Of a stretch of DNA of 64,000 nt, positions 24,745-32,800 are shown piece after piece. The notes beneath the pieces are model-generated. The model was given only the letters and a program-made list of their open reading frames with translations. It did no database searches and was not told the origin of the DNA. The DNA is from Verrucomicrobiota bacterium (GTDB lineage: Bacteria; Verrucomicrobiota; Verrucomicrobiia; Opitutales; Opitutaceae): positions 585,253-649,252 of the forward strand of contig JACRQG010000008.1 in assembly GCA_016222805.1 (NCBI GenBank). Reading direction: 5' to 3'. The first letter of the stretch is position 1. The number at the start of each line of letters is the position of its first letter. Both the position numbers and the translations under genes were made by a program.

Positions 24745-26132
24745 ACTCACCCAAGGTCGGGCTGCTGCCCTGCTACATCGCCCTGTACGATCAGGCGCTG
24801 CCCGAATTGGCCTCGCAACAGGAGCCGTTTCTTCGCCGCAGCGCCGACCTGCTCGCCACCCTTGGCTGCACGGTCGACACCGCCCCGATCTGCCGCACGC
24901 GGGCCGACTTCGCCGCCGCGCTGGCCCGCTTCAACACCGCCGGGATCGAGGTCATCGTCGTCCTCCATCTCGCCTACTCCCCCTCGCTCGAGGCCGCCGA
25001 ATTGCTGGCCGCCTCGCCGCTGCCCGTGATTCTCCTCGGCACGACGCCGGACATCGCCTTCGGGCACGGCGTGGATCCGCAGCGATTGCTCTACAACCAC
25101 GGCATCCACGGGCTGCAGGATCTCGCCTGTGTGCTGCGCCGGCTGGGCAAACCCTACCGCGTCATTGCCGGCCACCTCACCGACCCGGCGTTTCCCCGCC
25201 GCTGCGCCGAGGTGATCCGGGCGGCGACCGCCGCCCGCGCCCTGCGCGGCATGCGCGTGCTGCGCCTGGGAGGCGAGTTTCCCGGCATGGGAGACTTCGC
25301 CGCCGGCGACGACGCCCTGCGGGCCGGCCTCGGCCTCACGGTGGAGAACGGCGACCCCGGCGACCTCGCGGCCGACGTCGCGGCGGTGACGACGGCGGCC
25401 CTCGCAGACGAGGCGGCGGCGGACCGCGCGCAGTTCCGCATCGAGTGCGAGGCGGCGGTGCACACCCGGTCGAACCGCGTTGGTCTCGGGCTACGCGCCC
25501 GTCTTACCGCCGGCGGTTTCGGTGCATTCAGCCTGAACTTCCTCTCCTTCCGCGACGCCGCGGGGCCGGTCGACACCGTTCCGTTTCTCGAATGCAGCAA
25601 GGCGATGGCCCGCGGGATCGGTTACGCCGGCGAGGGCGATGTGCTGACGGCCGCGCTGGTGGGAGCGCTGGCCCGCGGCTTCGGCCCGACGACCTTTGCG
25701 GAGATCTTCTGCCCGGACTGGGCGGGACAGTCGCTCTTCCTTTCCCACATGGGGGAATTCAATCCCGCCCTCGCCGCCGCCCGGCCGCTGCTTTACGAAA
25801 AGGAGTATACTTTCTCCCCCGCCCGGAACCCCGCGGTGCTGGCCTGCGCCCCTCGTCCGGGGCCGGGCACCTGGGTCAACCTCGCGCCGGGGCCGGCCGG
25901 CACCTTCCGGCTGATTTCGTGCCCGGTCGAGATCCTGGAAGACGGCACCCATCCCGGCATCGCACGTTGGGTGCGCGCCTGGATCCGCCCGCCGGGGCCG
26001 GTCGCCACCTTTCTCGAACGCTTCTCCCAAGCCGGCGGCACCCACCACAGCGCCCTCCTGCCGGGCGACCACGCCGCCGCGATGGCGGATTTCGCCGCCT
26101 TCCTCGGCCTCGAACACCGCCCGCTGCCGTAG
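24741..26132 (+). CDS. L-arabinose/L-fucose isomerase-like sugar isomerase
   Basis: 463 aa; its ATGA overlaps the kinase stop. The layout and active-site segments match AraA. GIGYAGEGDVLTAAL corresponds to the E. coli GYGFAGEGDWKTAAL block (metal-binding Glu). TTFAEIFCPD holds the second Glu, LFLSHMGEFNP matches GAHMLEVCP (His), and GGTHHSALLPGD matches GGAHHT (His). Thus all four metal ligands of an aldose-ketose isomerase appear present. The reaction would be aldose to ketose in the cytoplasm, with Mn2+. Overall similarity to AraA looks low and the N-terminal domain differs, so the true sugar may not be L-arabinose. Confidence 0.82.
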   Translation: MNSPKVGLLPCYIALYDQALPELASQQEPFLRRSADLLATLGCTVDTAPICRTRADFAAALARFNTAGIEVIVVLHLAYSPSLEAAELLAASPLPVILLGTTPDIAFGHGVDPQRLLYNHGIHGLQDLACVLRRLGKPYRVIAGHLTDPAFPRRCAEVIRAATAARALRGMRVLRLGGEFPGMGDFAAGDDALRAGLGLTVENGDPGDLAADVAAVTTAALADEAAADRAQFRIECEAAVHTRSNRVGLGLRARLTAGGFGAFSLNFLSFRDAAGPVDTVPFLECSKAMARGIGYAGEGDVLTAALVGALARGFGPTTFAEIFCPDWAGQSLFLSHMGEFNPALAAARPLLYEKEYTFSPARNPAVLACAPRPGPGTWVNLAPGPAGTFRLISCPVEILEDGTHPGIARWVRAWIRPPGPVATFLERFSQAGGTHHSALLPGDHAAAMADFAAFLGLEHRPLP

Positions 26133-26138
26133 CCGCCC

Positions 26139-27185
26139 ATGAATCCCTGGAACTCACCTACCGAGGCGGGCGCCAACCGCCGGATCTTCGAAGAGGAGAT
26201 CGCCGATTTTCTTCCGGAGCGCGTCTTCGACATCCACGTGCACCTCGCGCCGCCGCACGGCTTCGCCCCCGGCGCACCCTTTTCGTGCGGCGGGGTGCCA
26301 ATCTCATCGTACACCTACGAGGAGCTGGCCAACGACCTGGCCGTGGCCTTTCCCGGCCGGCACACCGAGGCGCTGTGCTTTGGTTTCCCGCTGCCGGCCC
26401 TCGACCGGCAGATCCACAACACCTACGTCGGCGCGCAGGCCGACTTCCGCCGCTTCTTCCCCTTGCGGCTGCTCGACCCGCAACGCGACGACGCCGCGAC
26501 GCTGCAACGTGATCTCGATCAGTACGGTTTCCTCGGTCTGAAGCCCTACCCCGACTACGCGCGCCCGCACGACGTCGCCCACGCGGAGATTCCGGAGATG
26601 CTGCCCGACTGGGCGATGGCCGTCGCCCACGAGCGCGGCCTGCTGGTGATGCTGCACATCCCGCGACCCGGCCGGCTCGAGGATCCGCTCAACCGCCGCC
26701 AGCTGCAGGAGCTCTGCACCCGCTGGCCCGGCGCCCGCGTCATCCTCGCCCACGTCGGCCGGTCCTACTACCTGCGCGGCGTCACCGGCTTCCTCGGTCC
26801 GCTGCGCGATCTGCCCAACCTCTACTTCGACGTGGCGATGGTGCAGCACGCGGAGGTCATCGCGCATCTGTTCCGTGAGATTCCGACCTCACGCCTGCTC
26901 TTCGGCACCGACCTCCCCATCGCTCTCGCCCAGGGCAAGGCGGTCGAGATCAACCACCAGTACACCTATGTGACCCCGCGCCCGTGGTCCCTCTCGATTT
27001 GCGACGATCGCGGGCGCCTCCGCTTCACGTCCTTCCTCAACGAGGAGCTGCGCGCCATCCGGCAGGCCGCCATCGCCGCGGGTTTCACGCGCGAGCAGAT
27101 CGCCGCCTTCTTTTACGACAACGCCCGCGCGCTCGTCGACGACGTCGCCCGCCGCGTCGCCCCCCACCGCCTGCCCACGCCATGA
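26139..27185 (+). CDS. Amidohydrolase family 2 (metal-dependent hydrolase)
   Basis: 348 aa, starting 6 bp after the isomerase. It is a TIM-barrel amidohydrolase-2 protein: metal ligands DIHVH near residue 32, LGLKPYPDYA in the centre, VMLHIPRPG, VILAHVGRSYY and the terminal LLFGTDLPIA with the catalytic Asp. Members include lactonases (for example fucono- and rhamnono-lactonase), decarboxylases and amidases. In this operon it could open a sugar lactone or remove an acyl group, but nothing in the sequence fixes the reaction. Its last four bases overlap the start of the next gene. Confidence 0.85.
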   Translation: MNPWNSPTEAGANRRIFEEEIADFLPERVFDIHVHLAPPHGFAPGAPFSCGGVPISSYTYEELANDLAVAFPGRHTEALCFGFPLPALDRQIHNTYVGAQADFRRFFPLRLLDPQRDDAATLQRDLDQYGFLGLKPYPDYARPHDVAHAEIPEMLPDWAMAVAHERGLLVMLHIPRPGRLEDPLNRRQLQELCTRWPGARVILAHVGRSYYLRGVTGFLGPLRDLPNLYFDVAMVQHAEVIAHLFREIPTSRLLFGTDLPIALAQGKAVEINHQYTYVTPRPWSLSICDDRGRLRFTSFLNEELRAIRQAAIAAGFTREQIAAFFYDNARALVDDVARRVAPHRLPTP

Positions 27186-28957
27186 ACTCCTCCCTTGATC
27201 GCCCCTGCCTTCGGTTTTGGTCCCGCGCACGGGGAGCAGTCCACCTCCCTCATCCTGTAGGCGGGGTGACCTCACCCCGCGAAGGAACGCGGAATCTCAC
27301 CTCCGCGCGTCGAGGTCGTCGCGCCCACAGGTTCCAGAGTATTCTTGTCCTGGGGCTGGGGCTTGCGCTTCTGCCGGCAACGTTCCCTGCCGCCGCCGCC
27401 CGGGAGACGGACCTCGCCGCCCGGGCGCGAGCTGAAACCGTCGTGCCGGTGCGCCCCGGCCAGCCCGGCAAGGCCCCGTTCTGGAACCGCGAGGCCGTGC
27501 AGTTTCTCTACGCACCGGCGTTTGACTTCGCCCCCATCGCCGGCGCCCGGGAGTACCGCTTCACCGTCGCTCCCGCCGCCGGGGAAACCCTGCCCTTCAG
27601 CGCCCCGCAACCGACCGCGTCGCTCGCTCCCGTGTGGACCCGCGTGCCCGTTGGCCGCACCACGCTCACCGTCCAGGCGATCGACGTCCGCGGCCAGCCC
27701 CTGGGCGAACCGCAACGGCGCACGTTTCACCGCGCCGCACCTTTCGACGCCACCTACCCACCGCCCGCCCTCGCCTGGCGGGAAAGCGCGCGCCTGGCGC
27801 TGGAGGCACTCGTACACTCCCCGGATTTGCGCTGCTGGTTCACCACGGGCGAGCCCGAGGAGCAGTTTCACCTCTATCGCTACCCCTACAAGATCGTCGG
27901 CGCGGCGGCGGCCGCACTCGCCCTCTATGCCGCGCAGCAACCCGCCCCGGCCGATGCGACCGCCGCCCTGCAGGCCGCGCGGCGCGCCGCCGACTACCTG
28001 CTCGGCCTGTGTTTCCCCGCCGACGCCGCCTGGGCCCATCACACGCCGACTTACCATCCCACGCGCTTCCGCGACCGCCTGAAGGGCCACATGTCGCCGG
28101 AAAACCACATGACCACTTCCGGTGCCGAAAGCGGGCTCTACTTTCTCACCCTGCACCGCGCGACGGGAGAGGTCCGGTACCGCGAGGCCGCGGTGCGCAT
28201 CGCCGAAACCTATGCCCGCCACCAGCGGCCCGAAGGCAGCTGGCCCCTGTTTGTTCGCGCCCGGGACGGCGCCCTCGTCACGGACAACCTCATGGTGCCA
28301 ACGATGGTCGTCGACTTTCTCGATCGACTCGAGCGGGAGACGGGGCTGACGCAGTTCAACCCGATGCGCCGCCGCGCCGCAGCCTGGATCGAGGCGAATC
28401 CCGTCCGCAGCTGGAACTGGCAGGGACAATTCGAGGACGTGAAACCGCAGCCGGCCTACGAGAACCTGACCAAGCACGACGCCTGCGACTACGCGATCCA
28501 CCTGCTGCGCCAGCCGGCCCCCACCGCGGCGGAACGGGAGCTCGCCCTCGAAATCCTCCGCTTCTCCGAGGATCAATTCGTCATCTGGGCACAGCCCCCG
28601 GCCGAACGCCCCGGCAAACAGAGTCCCGACGGCGTCGCCGGCTCCCGTTCCTCCCGCTGGCTCCTGCCGTGTGTGCTAGAGCAGTACCGCGCCTACGCGC
28701 CGGTCTGCGCCAGCTCCGCCAAACTAATCCGCACCTTCCTCGCGGCCTATCGCACCACGCGCGATCCGCTGCACCTCGCCAAGGCCCGCGCCCTCGCCGG
28801 CACCCTCACCCGCACCCAATCCAACCCCAAGGCGGCCGGCCGCTACCTGACCTGGGTCATGCAGCCTTCCGGCCCCATGTGGTTCAACTGCGAGCTTCTC
28901 GCCATCGAGGCGATGCAGGAGCTCTCCGCGATCGATCCGGCCACCCCCGCGCCATGA
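27182..28957 (+). CDS. Secreted (alpha/alpha)-toroid protein, glycan-active enzyme candidate
   Basis: 591 aa from the ATG that overlaps the amidohydrolase stop (ATGA). The export core (SILVLGLGLALLPATFPAAAA) comes only at residues 54-73. The intervening leader includes about ten residues encoded by a family A repeat (27256-27281). No ATG lies closer to the core, so either the long leader is made or a rare start is used. After an N-terminal beta domain (75-190) the protein is an all-helical toroid: Tyr/Trp-rich helices, the landmark KGHMSPENHMTTSGAESGLY and FEDVKPQPAYENLTKHDACD. This resembles polysaccharide lyases and six-hairpin glycosidases, but I cannot name a family. It sits at the end of the sugar operon, before a TonB receptor. 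Confidence 0.7.
   Translation: MNSSLDRPCLRFWSRARGAVHLPHPVGGVTSPREGTRNLTSARRGRRAHRFQSILVLGLGLALLPATFPAAAARETDLAARARAETVVPVRPGQPGKAPFWNREAVQFLYAPAFDFAPIAGAREYRFTVAPAAGETLPFSAPQPTASLAPVWTRVPVGRTTLTVQAIDVRGQPLGEPQRRTFHRAAPFDATYPPPALAWRESARLALEALVHSPDLRCWFTTGEPEEQFHLYRYPYKIVGAAAAALALYAAQQPAPADATAALQAARRAADYLLGLCFPADAAWAHHTPTYHPTRFRDRLKGHMSPENHMTTSGAESGLYFLTLHRATGEVRYREAAVRIAETYARHQRPEGSWPLFVRARDGALVTDNLMVPTMVVDFLDRLERETGLTQFNPMRRRAAAWIEANPVRSWNWQGQFEDVKPQPAYENLTKHDACDYAIHLLRQPAPTAAERELALEILRFSEDQFVIWAQPPAERPGKQSPDGVAGSRSSRWLLPCVLEQYRAYAPVCASSAKLIRTFLAAYRTTRDPLHLAKARALAGTLTRTQSNPKAAGRYLTWVMQPSGPMWFNCELLAIEAMQELSAIDPATPAP
27256..27281. repeat. Family A repeat inside a coding leader
   Basis: TGTAGGCGGGGTGACCTCAC followed by CCCGCG: a single hairpin unit read in frame near codon 25 of the secreted toroid protein. 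Confidence 0.7.
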
Positions 28958-28979
28958 TCCCCGGAATTATCCGCTCCCC

Positions 28980-29114
28980 TGTAGGCGGGACGACCTCGTC
29001 CCGCGCCGTGGCCCCTGTGGGCGGGACGACCCCGTCCCGCGCCCTACCGCTCCCGTCCCGCGCTCCTCGCACCGACCTTTCCCCCGACCGCGGGGCAGGG
29101 TCGCCCCGCCTACA
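28980..29114. repeat. Cluster of family A repeats
   Basis: Two direct units (28980-29006 and 29016-29041; TGTAGGCGGGACGACC... and TGTGGGCGGGACGACC...) are followed by an inverted unit ending GTCGCCCCGCCTACA at 29114. The cluster fills the 208-bp gap between the toroid gene and the TonB receptor. In RNA the outer units would pair into a strong hairpin, a likely terminator or attenuator. Confidence 0.8.
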
Positions 29115-29165
29115 TCGGCCGGATCCGACAATGACGTTTGTTCTGCCCACCTCCCTCCGCGTGCC

Positions 29166-32100
29166 ATGAAAAAACTCCTGCCGCTCCTGCTGCTGGTCGC
29201 CGGCCCCGCGGCGCCGGACCTCATCACCACCACCGCGACTGCCGCCGAGCCGGCGCCGGCCACCGCCACTGTCACCGGCCGCGTGCAAAGCGCCGCCACC
29301 GGACGCTTCCTCACCAACGCCCGCGTGCGGGTCATCGACACCACCCTGGTCGCGTTCACGGATCCTTTCGGCTTCTACCGCCTCGCCGGGATCCCGGCCG
29401 GCCCCATCACGCTCGAGGTCTACTTCACCGGACTGGAACCGCGGCGGGTTTCCCTCCAACTCACCGCCGGTCAGACCGTCGTGCAGGATGTGCCGCTGGC
29501 CGAGGTTGGCGGCCCGTCCGCGCCCGCCGACGCCGTCCAACTCGAGGCCTTTGTCGTCGCTCAGGCCCGCGAGCTCGAAGGCGGGGCCCTGGCCACCAAT
29601 GAACAACGGTTCTCGCCCAACCTGAAGCACGTCGTCGCCAGCGATGTCTTCGGCGACGTGCAGGAGGGAAACGTCGGCGAGTTCCTCAAGTTTCTCCCGG
29701 GCGTGCTCGTCAACTATGTCGACGCCGAGGCGCGCGATCTGTCCCTGCGCGGCTTCGCGCCCAACCTGACCGAGTTCACCGTCGACGGTGCGCAGACTTC
29801 CAATGCGAACTACTTCGGCAATTCCCGTGCGCCGCACATGTCGCAGACCTCGATCACCGGGGCTTCCCGCGTGGAGGTTTCCAAGGTGCCGACACCCGCG
29901 ACCTCCGCGGCCTCGCTGGCCGGCAGCGTGAATCTCGTCAGCAAGAGCGCCTTCGAACGGAGCCGGGCCGAGTTCCGCTACCGGGCCTACCTCTCCGCCA
30001 ACTCGCTCTCGCTCCGCTTCCGCGAACCCTACACCTACGACGACAAGCGCGCGGCCAAGATCCTCCCGAACTTCGACTTCGACTACACGCTGCCCGTCAG
30101 CCGCAACTTCGGGCTCGTCGTCACCGGACTCACCTCGAACTTTTTCAACCCGCAGCGCTTCCACCAGTCGGTCTGGACTGCCGCCGCCACCGGCACCAGC
30201 GCCTCGCTCTCCTCCCCGTACCTGTCGAGCGATGTCACGCGCGACTCCCCGCGCTTCACCTGGCGCAAGGCCGCCGGCCTCAGCGCCGACTGGCGGATCT
30301 CGCCGGTATCGGTGCTGTCCGCGAGTTTCAACTTCAGCGACTTCCACTCCCAGGGCGGCAACAACCTCCGCACCTTCGGCACCGGCACCAACGGCACGCC
30401 CACCGTGGCGGCCTCCGCCGGCGGCATCCCGCTGACCTTCGGCCCCGACTTCACCCAGGGCGCCACAGGCCGCGGCGTGATCAACCTGACCAGCGAGGCC
30501 ACCAACCGTCTGGAGAACACCCTCTCGGCCAACCTGCGCTACCGCTACGACGACGGACTCTGGCGCGCCCAGGCCGCGCTCGCCCGCTCCTCCTCCACCG
30601 CGCGGTTCCGCGGCGGTGGCCGGGATTGGGTCTTCAACAGCCTCAACGCCACCTACGCGCTCCCGCTTCGCGTGACGTACACCCAGGTTACCCCCCTCGA
30701 CCGCGACGGTTCCGCGCCGGTGGTCCGCGCCTTCCTCAATGACGGCCGTGAGGCCGACATCAACGCCCTCGGCGACTACCGCATCACCACCGCCGCTATT
30801 GGCGGGCGCGGCATCACCGACGACGTCCTTTCCGCCGACGCCAGCCTGCGCCGCCGGTTGAACTTCCTCCCGTTTCCCGTCGCCGTCGAGGCCGGCGCGC
30901 TCCAGCGGCGCCAGCAGCGTGACAGCCGCATTCCCGTGCGGAACTTCACCTACAACGGCCTCAACGGTGATTTCTCCGCGCTGCCGTATCGGATGCAGGT
31001 GTACGTGAACCAGGATTCCGGCTTCGGCGTCCGCAACGCCGCCTTCCTCAACGTGGTCAGCCTTTCGCGCGCCTACCGGGCCGATCCGCGGCTGGTCACG
31101 CAGACGCCGGCACAGGTCGCCGCCGAAGCGGTGTCGCGCATCAACACCTCGGAATACTTCGAGGAGAAGGTCACCGCCTGGTACGGGCAGGCGGAGGTGC
31201 AGTTGCTGCAGAATCGCCTGAAACTCCTCGGCGGCGTCCGCCACGAGGCGACCGACGGTTCCGGCGACGGTCCGATCTACGACCCGGGCGCGGCCTTCGT
31301 GCGCAACGCCAACGGCACCTTCGCGCTCGATTCGCGCGGCCAGCGAATCCGCAAAGCGGAGGCCGGCGCCGCCGGCTCCCTGGAGGAAGTGCGCCTGACA
31401 CGGCGGGAGCGTGGCAACCACGCCAGCGGCGGGTACGACGGTTTCTATCCGAGCCTGCACCTCACGTTCAATGCCACCGAGAACTCGGTCATCCGCCTGG
31501 CCTACGCCCGCACCTACGGCCGGCCCAACTTCAGCGAGCTCATCCCCAACGTCGTGATTAACGAGCGCGACCTCTCCACCGAAGACCTCGCCAATCCCGG
31601 CATCGTCCCCGGCACCCTCACGGTGCGCAACCCGGACCTCAAGCCGTGGCAGGCCGACAACTACGACCTGTCCCTCGATCACTACACCCGCGAAGGCGGG
31701 GTCTTTTCGGTCGGCGCCTTTCAGAAGGACATCCGCGACTTCTTCGCCGATGCGGTTCGCATCGCGACCCCGGGCGACATCGCCGCCCTCGGCCTGGATC
31801 CGCGCTATGCCGGTTTTCAGCTGGCCACCACCATCAACGCCGGCCACGCCCGCATTCGCGGCTACGAGTTGAGCATCCGACAGTCACTCGCTCCGCTCGG
31901 AGCCTGGGCCCGGTCCTTCTCGGTCTTCGCCAATGGTTCCCGACTCGAACTCTCGGGTTCACAACAGGCCGACTTCGCCGGTTTCATGCCGAAGAGCGCC
32001 GCGTGGGGTCTCACCTACACGCGCGCGCCGCTCACCCTGATGGCGAAGTGGAACTGGCGCGGCCTGCAGCGCAACGGCGCTTTCGCCGCTCTCGGACCCG

Positions 32101-32315
32101 ATTCTTTCAACTACCTGGGCGGGCGCACCCACCTCGACTTCAACGCCGATTACCAGCTGAGCCGCCGCCTCGCCGTTTTCTTCTCCATTCGCAACGTGTT
32201 CAACGTGCCCAACGAGGCCATGCGCTACGGCTCCCTCACCCCGGCCTACGCCCGCCGGTTCATGGTGTCCGAGTTCGGCGCCCAAATCACCGCCGGCGTG
32301 AAAGGCAGTTACTAA
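29166..32315 (+). CDS. TonB-dependent receptor with carboxypeptidase-regulatory N-terminal domain
   Basis: 1049 aa. The signal peptide is MKKLLPLLLLVAGPAAP. Residues about 35-110 form a CarboxypepD_reg-like fold (VTGRVQSAATGRFLTNARVR, FYRLAGIPAGP). The plug domain spans about 135-270: EGNVGEFLKFLPGVLVNYVD, DLSLRGFAPNLTEFTVDG and ASLAGSVNLVSKSAF. The barrel runs to the end and has late strands such as IRLAYARTYGRPNFSELIPN and YQLSRRLAVFFSIRNVFNVP. The style matches the Xanthomonas/Caulobacter-type receptors, many of which import oligosaccharides through the outer membrane with TonB energy. Lying between a toroid enzyme and a sulfatase, it probably takes up a sulfated glycan fragment. Confidence 0.92.
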   Translation: MKKLLPLLLLVAGPAAPDLITTTATAAEPAPATATVTGRVQSAATGRFLTNARVRVIDTTLVAFTDPFGFYRLAGIPAGPITLEVYFTGLEPRRVSLQLTAGQTVVQDVPLAEVGGPSAPADAVQLEAFVVAQARELEGGALATNEQRFSPNLKHVVASDVFGDVQEGNVGEFLKFLPGVLVNYVDAEARDLSLRGFAPNLTEFTVDGAQTSNANYFGNSRAPHMSQTSITGASRVEVSKVPTPATSAASLAGSVNLVSKSAFERSRAEFRYRAYLSANSLSLRFREPYTYDDKRAAKILPNFDFDYTLPVSRNFGLVVTGLTSNFFNPQRFHQSVWTAAATGTSASLSSPYLSSDVTRDSPRFTWRKAAGLSADWRISPVSVLSASFNFSDFHSQGGNNLRTFGTGTNGTPTVAASAGGIPLTFGPDFTQGATGRGVINLTSEATNRLENTLSANLRYRYDDGLWRAQAALARSSSTARFRGGGRDWVFNSLNATYALPLRVTYTQVTPLDRDGSAPVVRAFLNDGREADINALGDYRITTAAIGGRGITDDVLSADASLRRRLNFLPFPVAVEAGALQRRQQRDSRIPVRNFTYNGLNGDFSALPYRMQVYVNQDSGFGVRNAAFLNVVSLSRAYRADPRLVTQTPAQVAAEAVSRINTSEYFEEKVTAWYGQAEVQLLQNRLKLLGGVRHEATDGSGDGPIYDPGAAFVRNANGTFALDSRGQRIRKAEAGAAGSLEEVRLTRRERGNHASGGYDGFYPSLHLTFNATENSVIRLAYARTYGRPNFSELIPNVVINERDLSTEDLANPGIVPGTLTVRNPDLKPWQADNYDLSLDHYTREGGVFSVGAFQKDIRDFFADAVRIATPGDIAALGLDPRYAGFQLATTINAGHARIRGYELSIRQSLAPLGAWARSFSVFANGSRLELSGSQQADFAGFMPKSAAWGLTYTRAPLTLMAKWNWRGLQRNGAFAALGPDSFNYLGGRTHLDFNADYQLSRRLAVFFSIRNVFNVPNEAMRYGSLTPAYARRFMVSEFGAQITAGVKGSY

Positions 32316-32339
32316 GGTTCATCCCTGTCCAGCAGACCC

Positions 32340-32367
32340 TGTGGGCGGGGCAACCTCGCCCCGCGAC
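32340..32367. repeat. Family A repeat
   Basis: TGTGGGCGGGGCAACCTCGC then CCCGCG, 25 bp after the TonB receptor stop. As RNA it forms a GCGGGGC/GCCCCGC hairpin and may end the transcript. Confidence 0.7.
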
Positions 32368-32384
32368 GCGCCGCCGGCCGCCCT

Positions 32385-32585
32385 CACTGATGAAAAGACC
32401 AAGCAGACACACCCCGTCGCTGACGCGCCACCCTTCTTCCGCCGGATCCATGCAATAGAACCACGAATGGACACGAACAAACACCAATGGAAACGCCCTG
32501 CGAAGACGGAGGTCTTGCCGCCCACCGAACGCTGCACGCGGCGCGCCGGGCAGGGCTTCGTGTCGATTCGTGTCCCTTCGTGGTT
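32385..32585. repeat. CACGAA-type element, copy 1 (family C) with shared left block
   Basis: The core, 32459-32585 (127 bp), is bounded by AACCACGAA and TTCGTGGTT, a perfect 9-bp terminal inverted repeat that extends imperfectly to about 20 bp. Its interior is the reverse complement of the core at 34452-34577, by eye roughly four bases in five. The block 32385-32446 (CACTGATGAAAAG..., CCGTCGCTGACGCG) matches 34376-34436 in the same orientation. No gene is present in 32316-32800; the rest is family A sequence. Confidence 0.75.
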
Positions 32586-32678
32586 GCCCTCTGAATTCTC
32601 CCGGGGCCAGCGGGAACCCGGGCGAAGCGGAGTACCTCGCACCCATGCGCGAGTGGGAACCTAGGTTGGCGCTCAGGA

Positions 32679-32735
32679 CGGCGACCCCGCCCCGCGACGC
32701 ATCGTCCGCCGCCGGGCGAGGTCGCCCGGCCTACA
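32679..32735. repeat. Family A repeat, inverted unit
   Basis: GGCGACCCCGCCCCGCGACG, then GGGCGAGGTCGCCCGGCCTACA: the right-hand partner of the unit at 32340, just upstream of the sulfatase. Confidence 0.65.
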
Positions 32736-32800
32736 GGTCGCCGCCACGGCGCCCGACCGAATCGACGCCCTTTGCCCCCGCCCCTTCACCGGTTTCCTCC

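Noticed and set aside
28884-31847. Long open frame on the minus strand opposite the TonB receptor (nearly 1 kb of codons)
   Set aside because: Its protein is Gly/Glu/Arg/His-rich without domains, while the plus strand gives a clear TonB receptor. It is a GC-driven antisense shadow.
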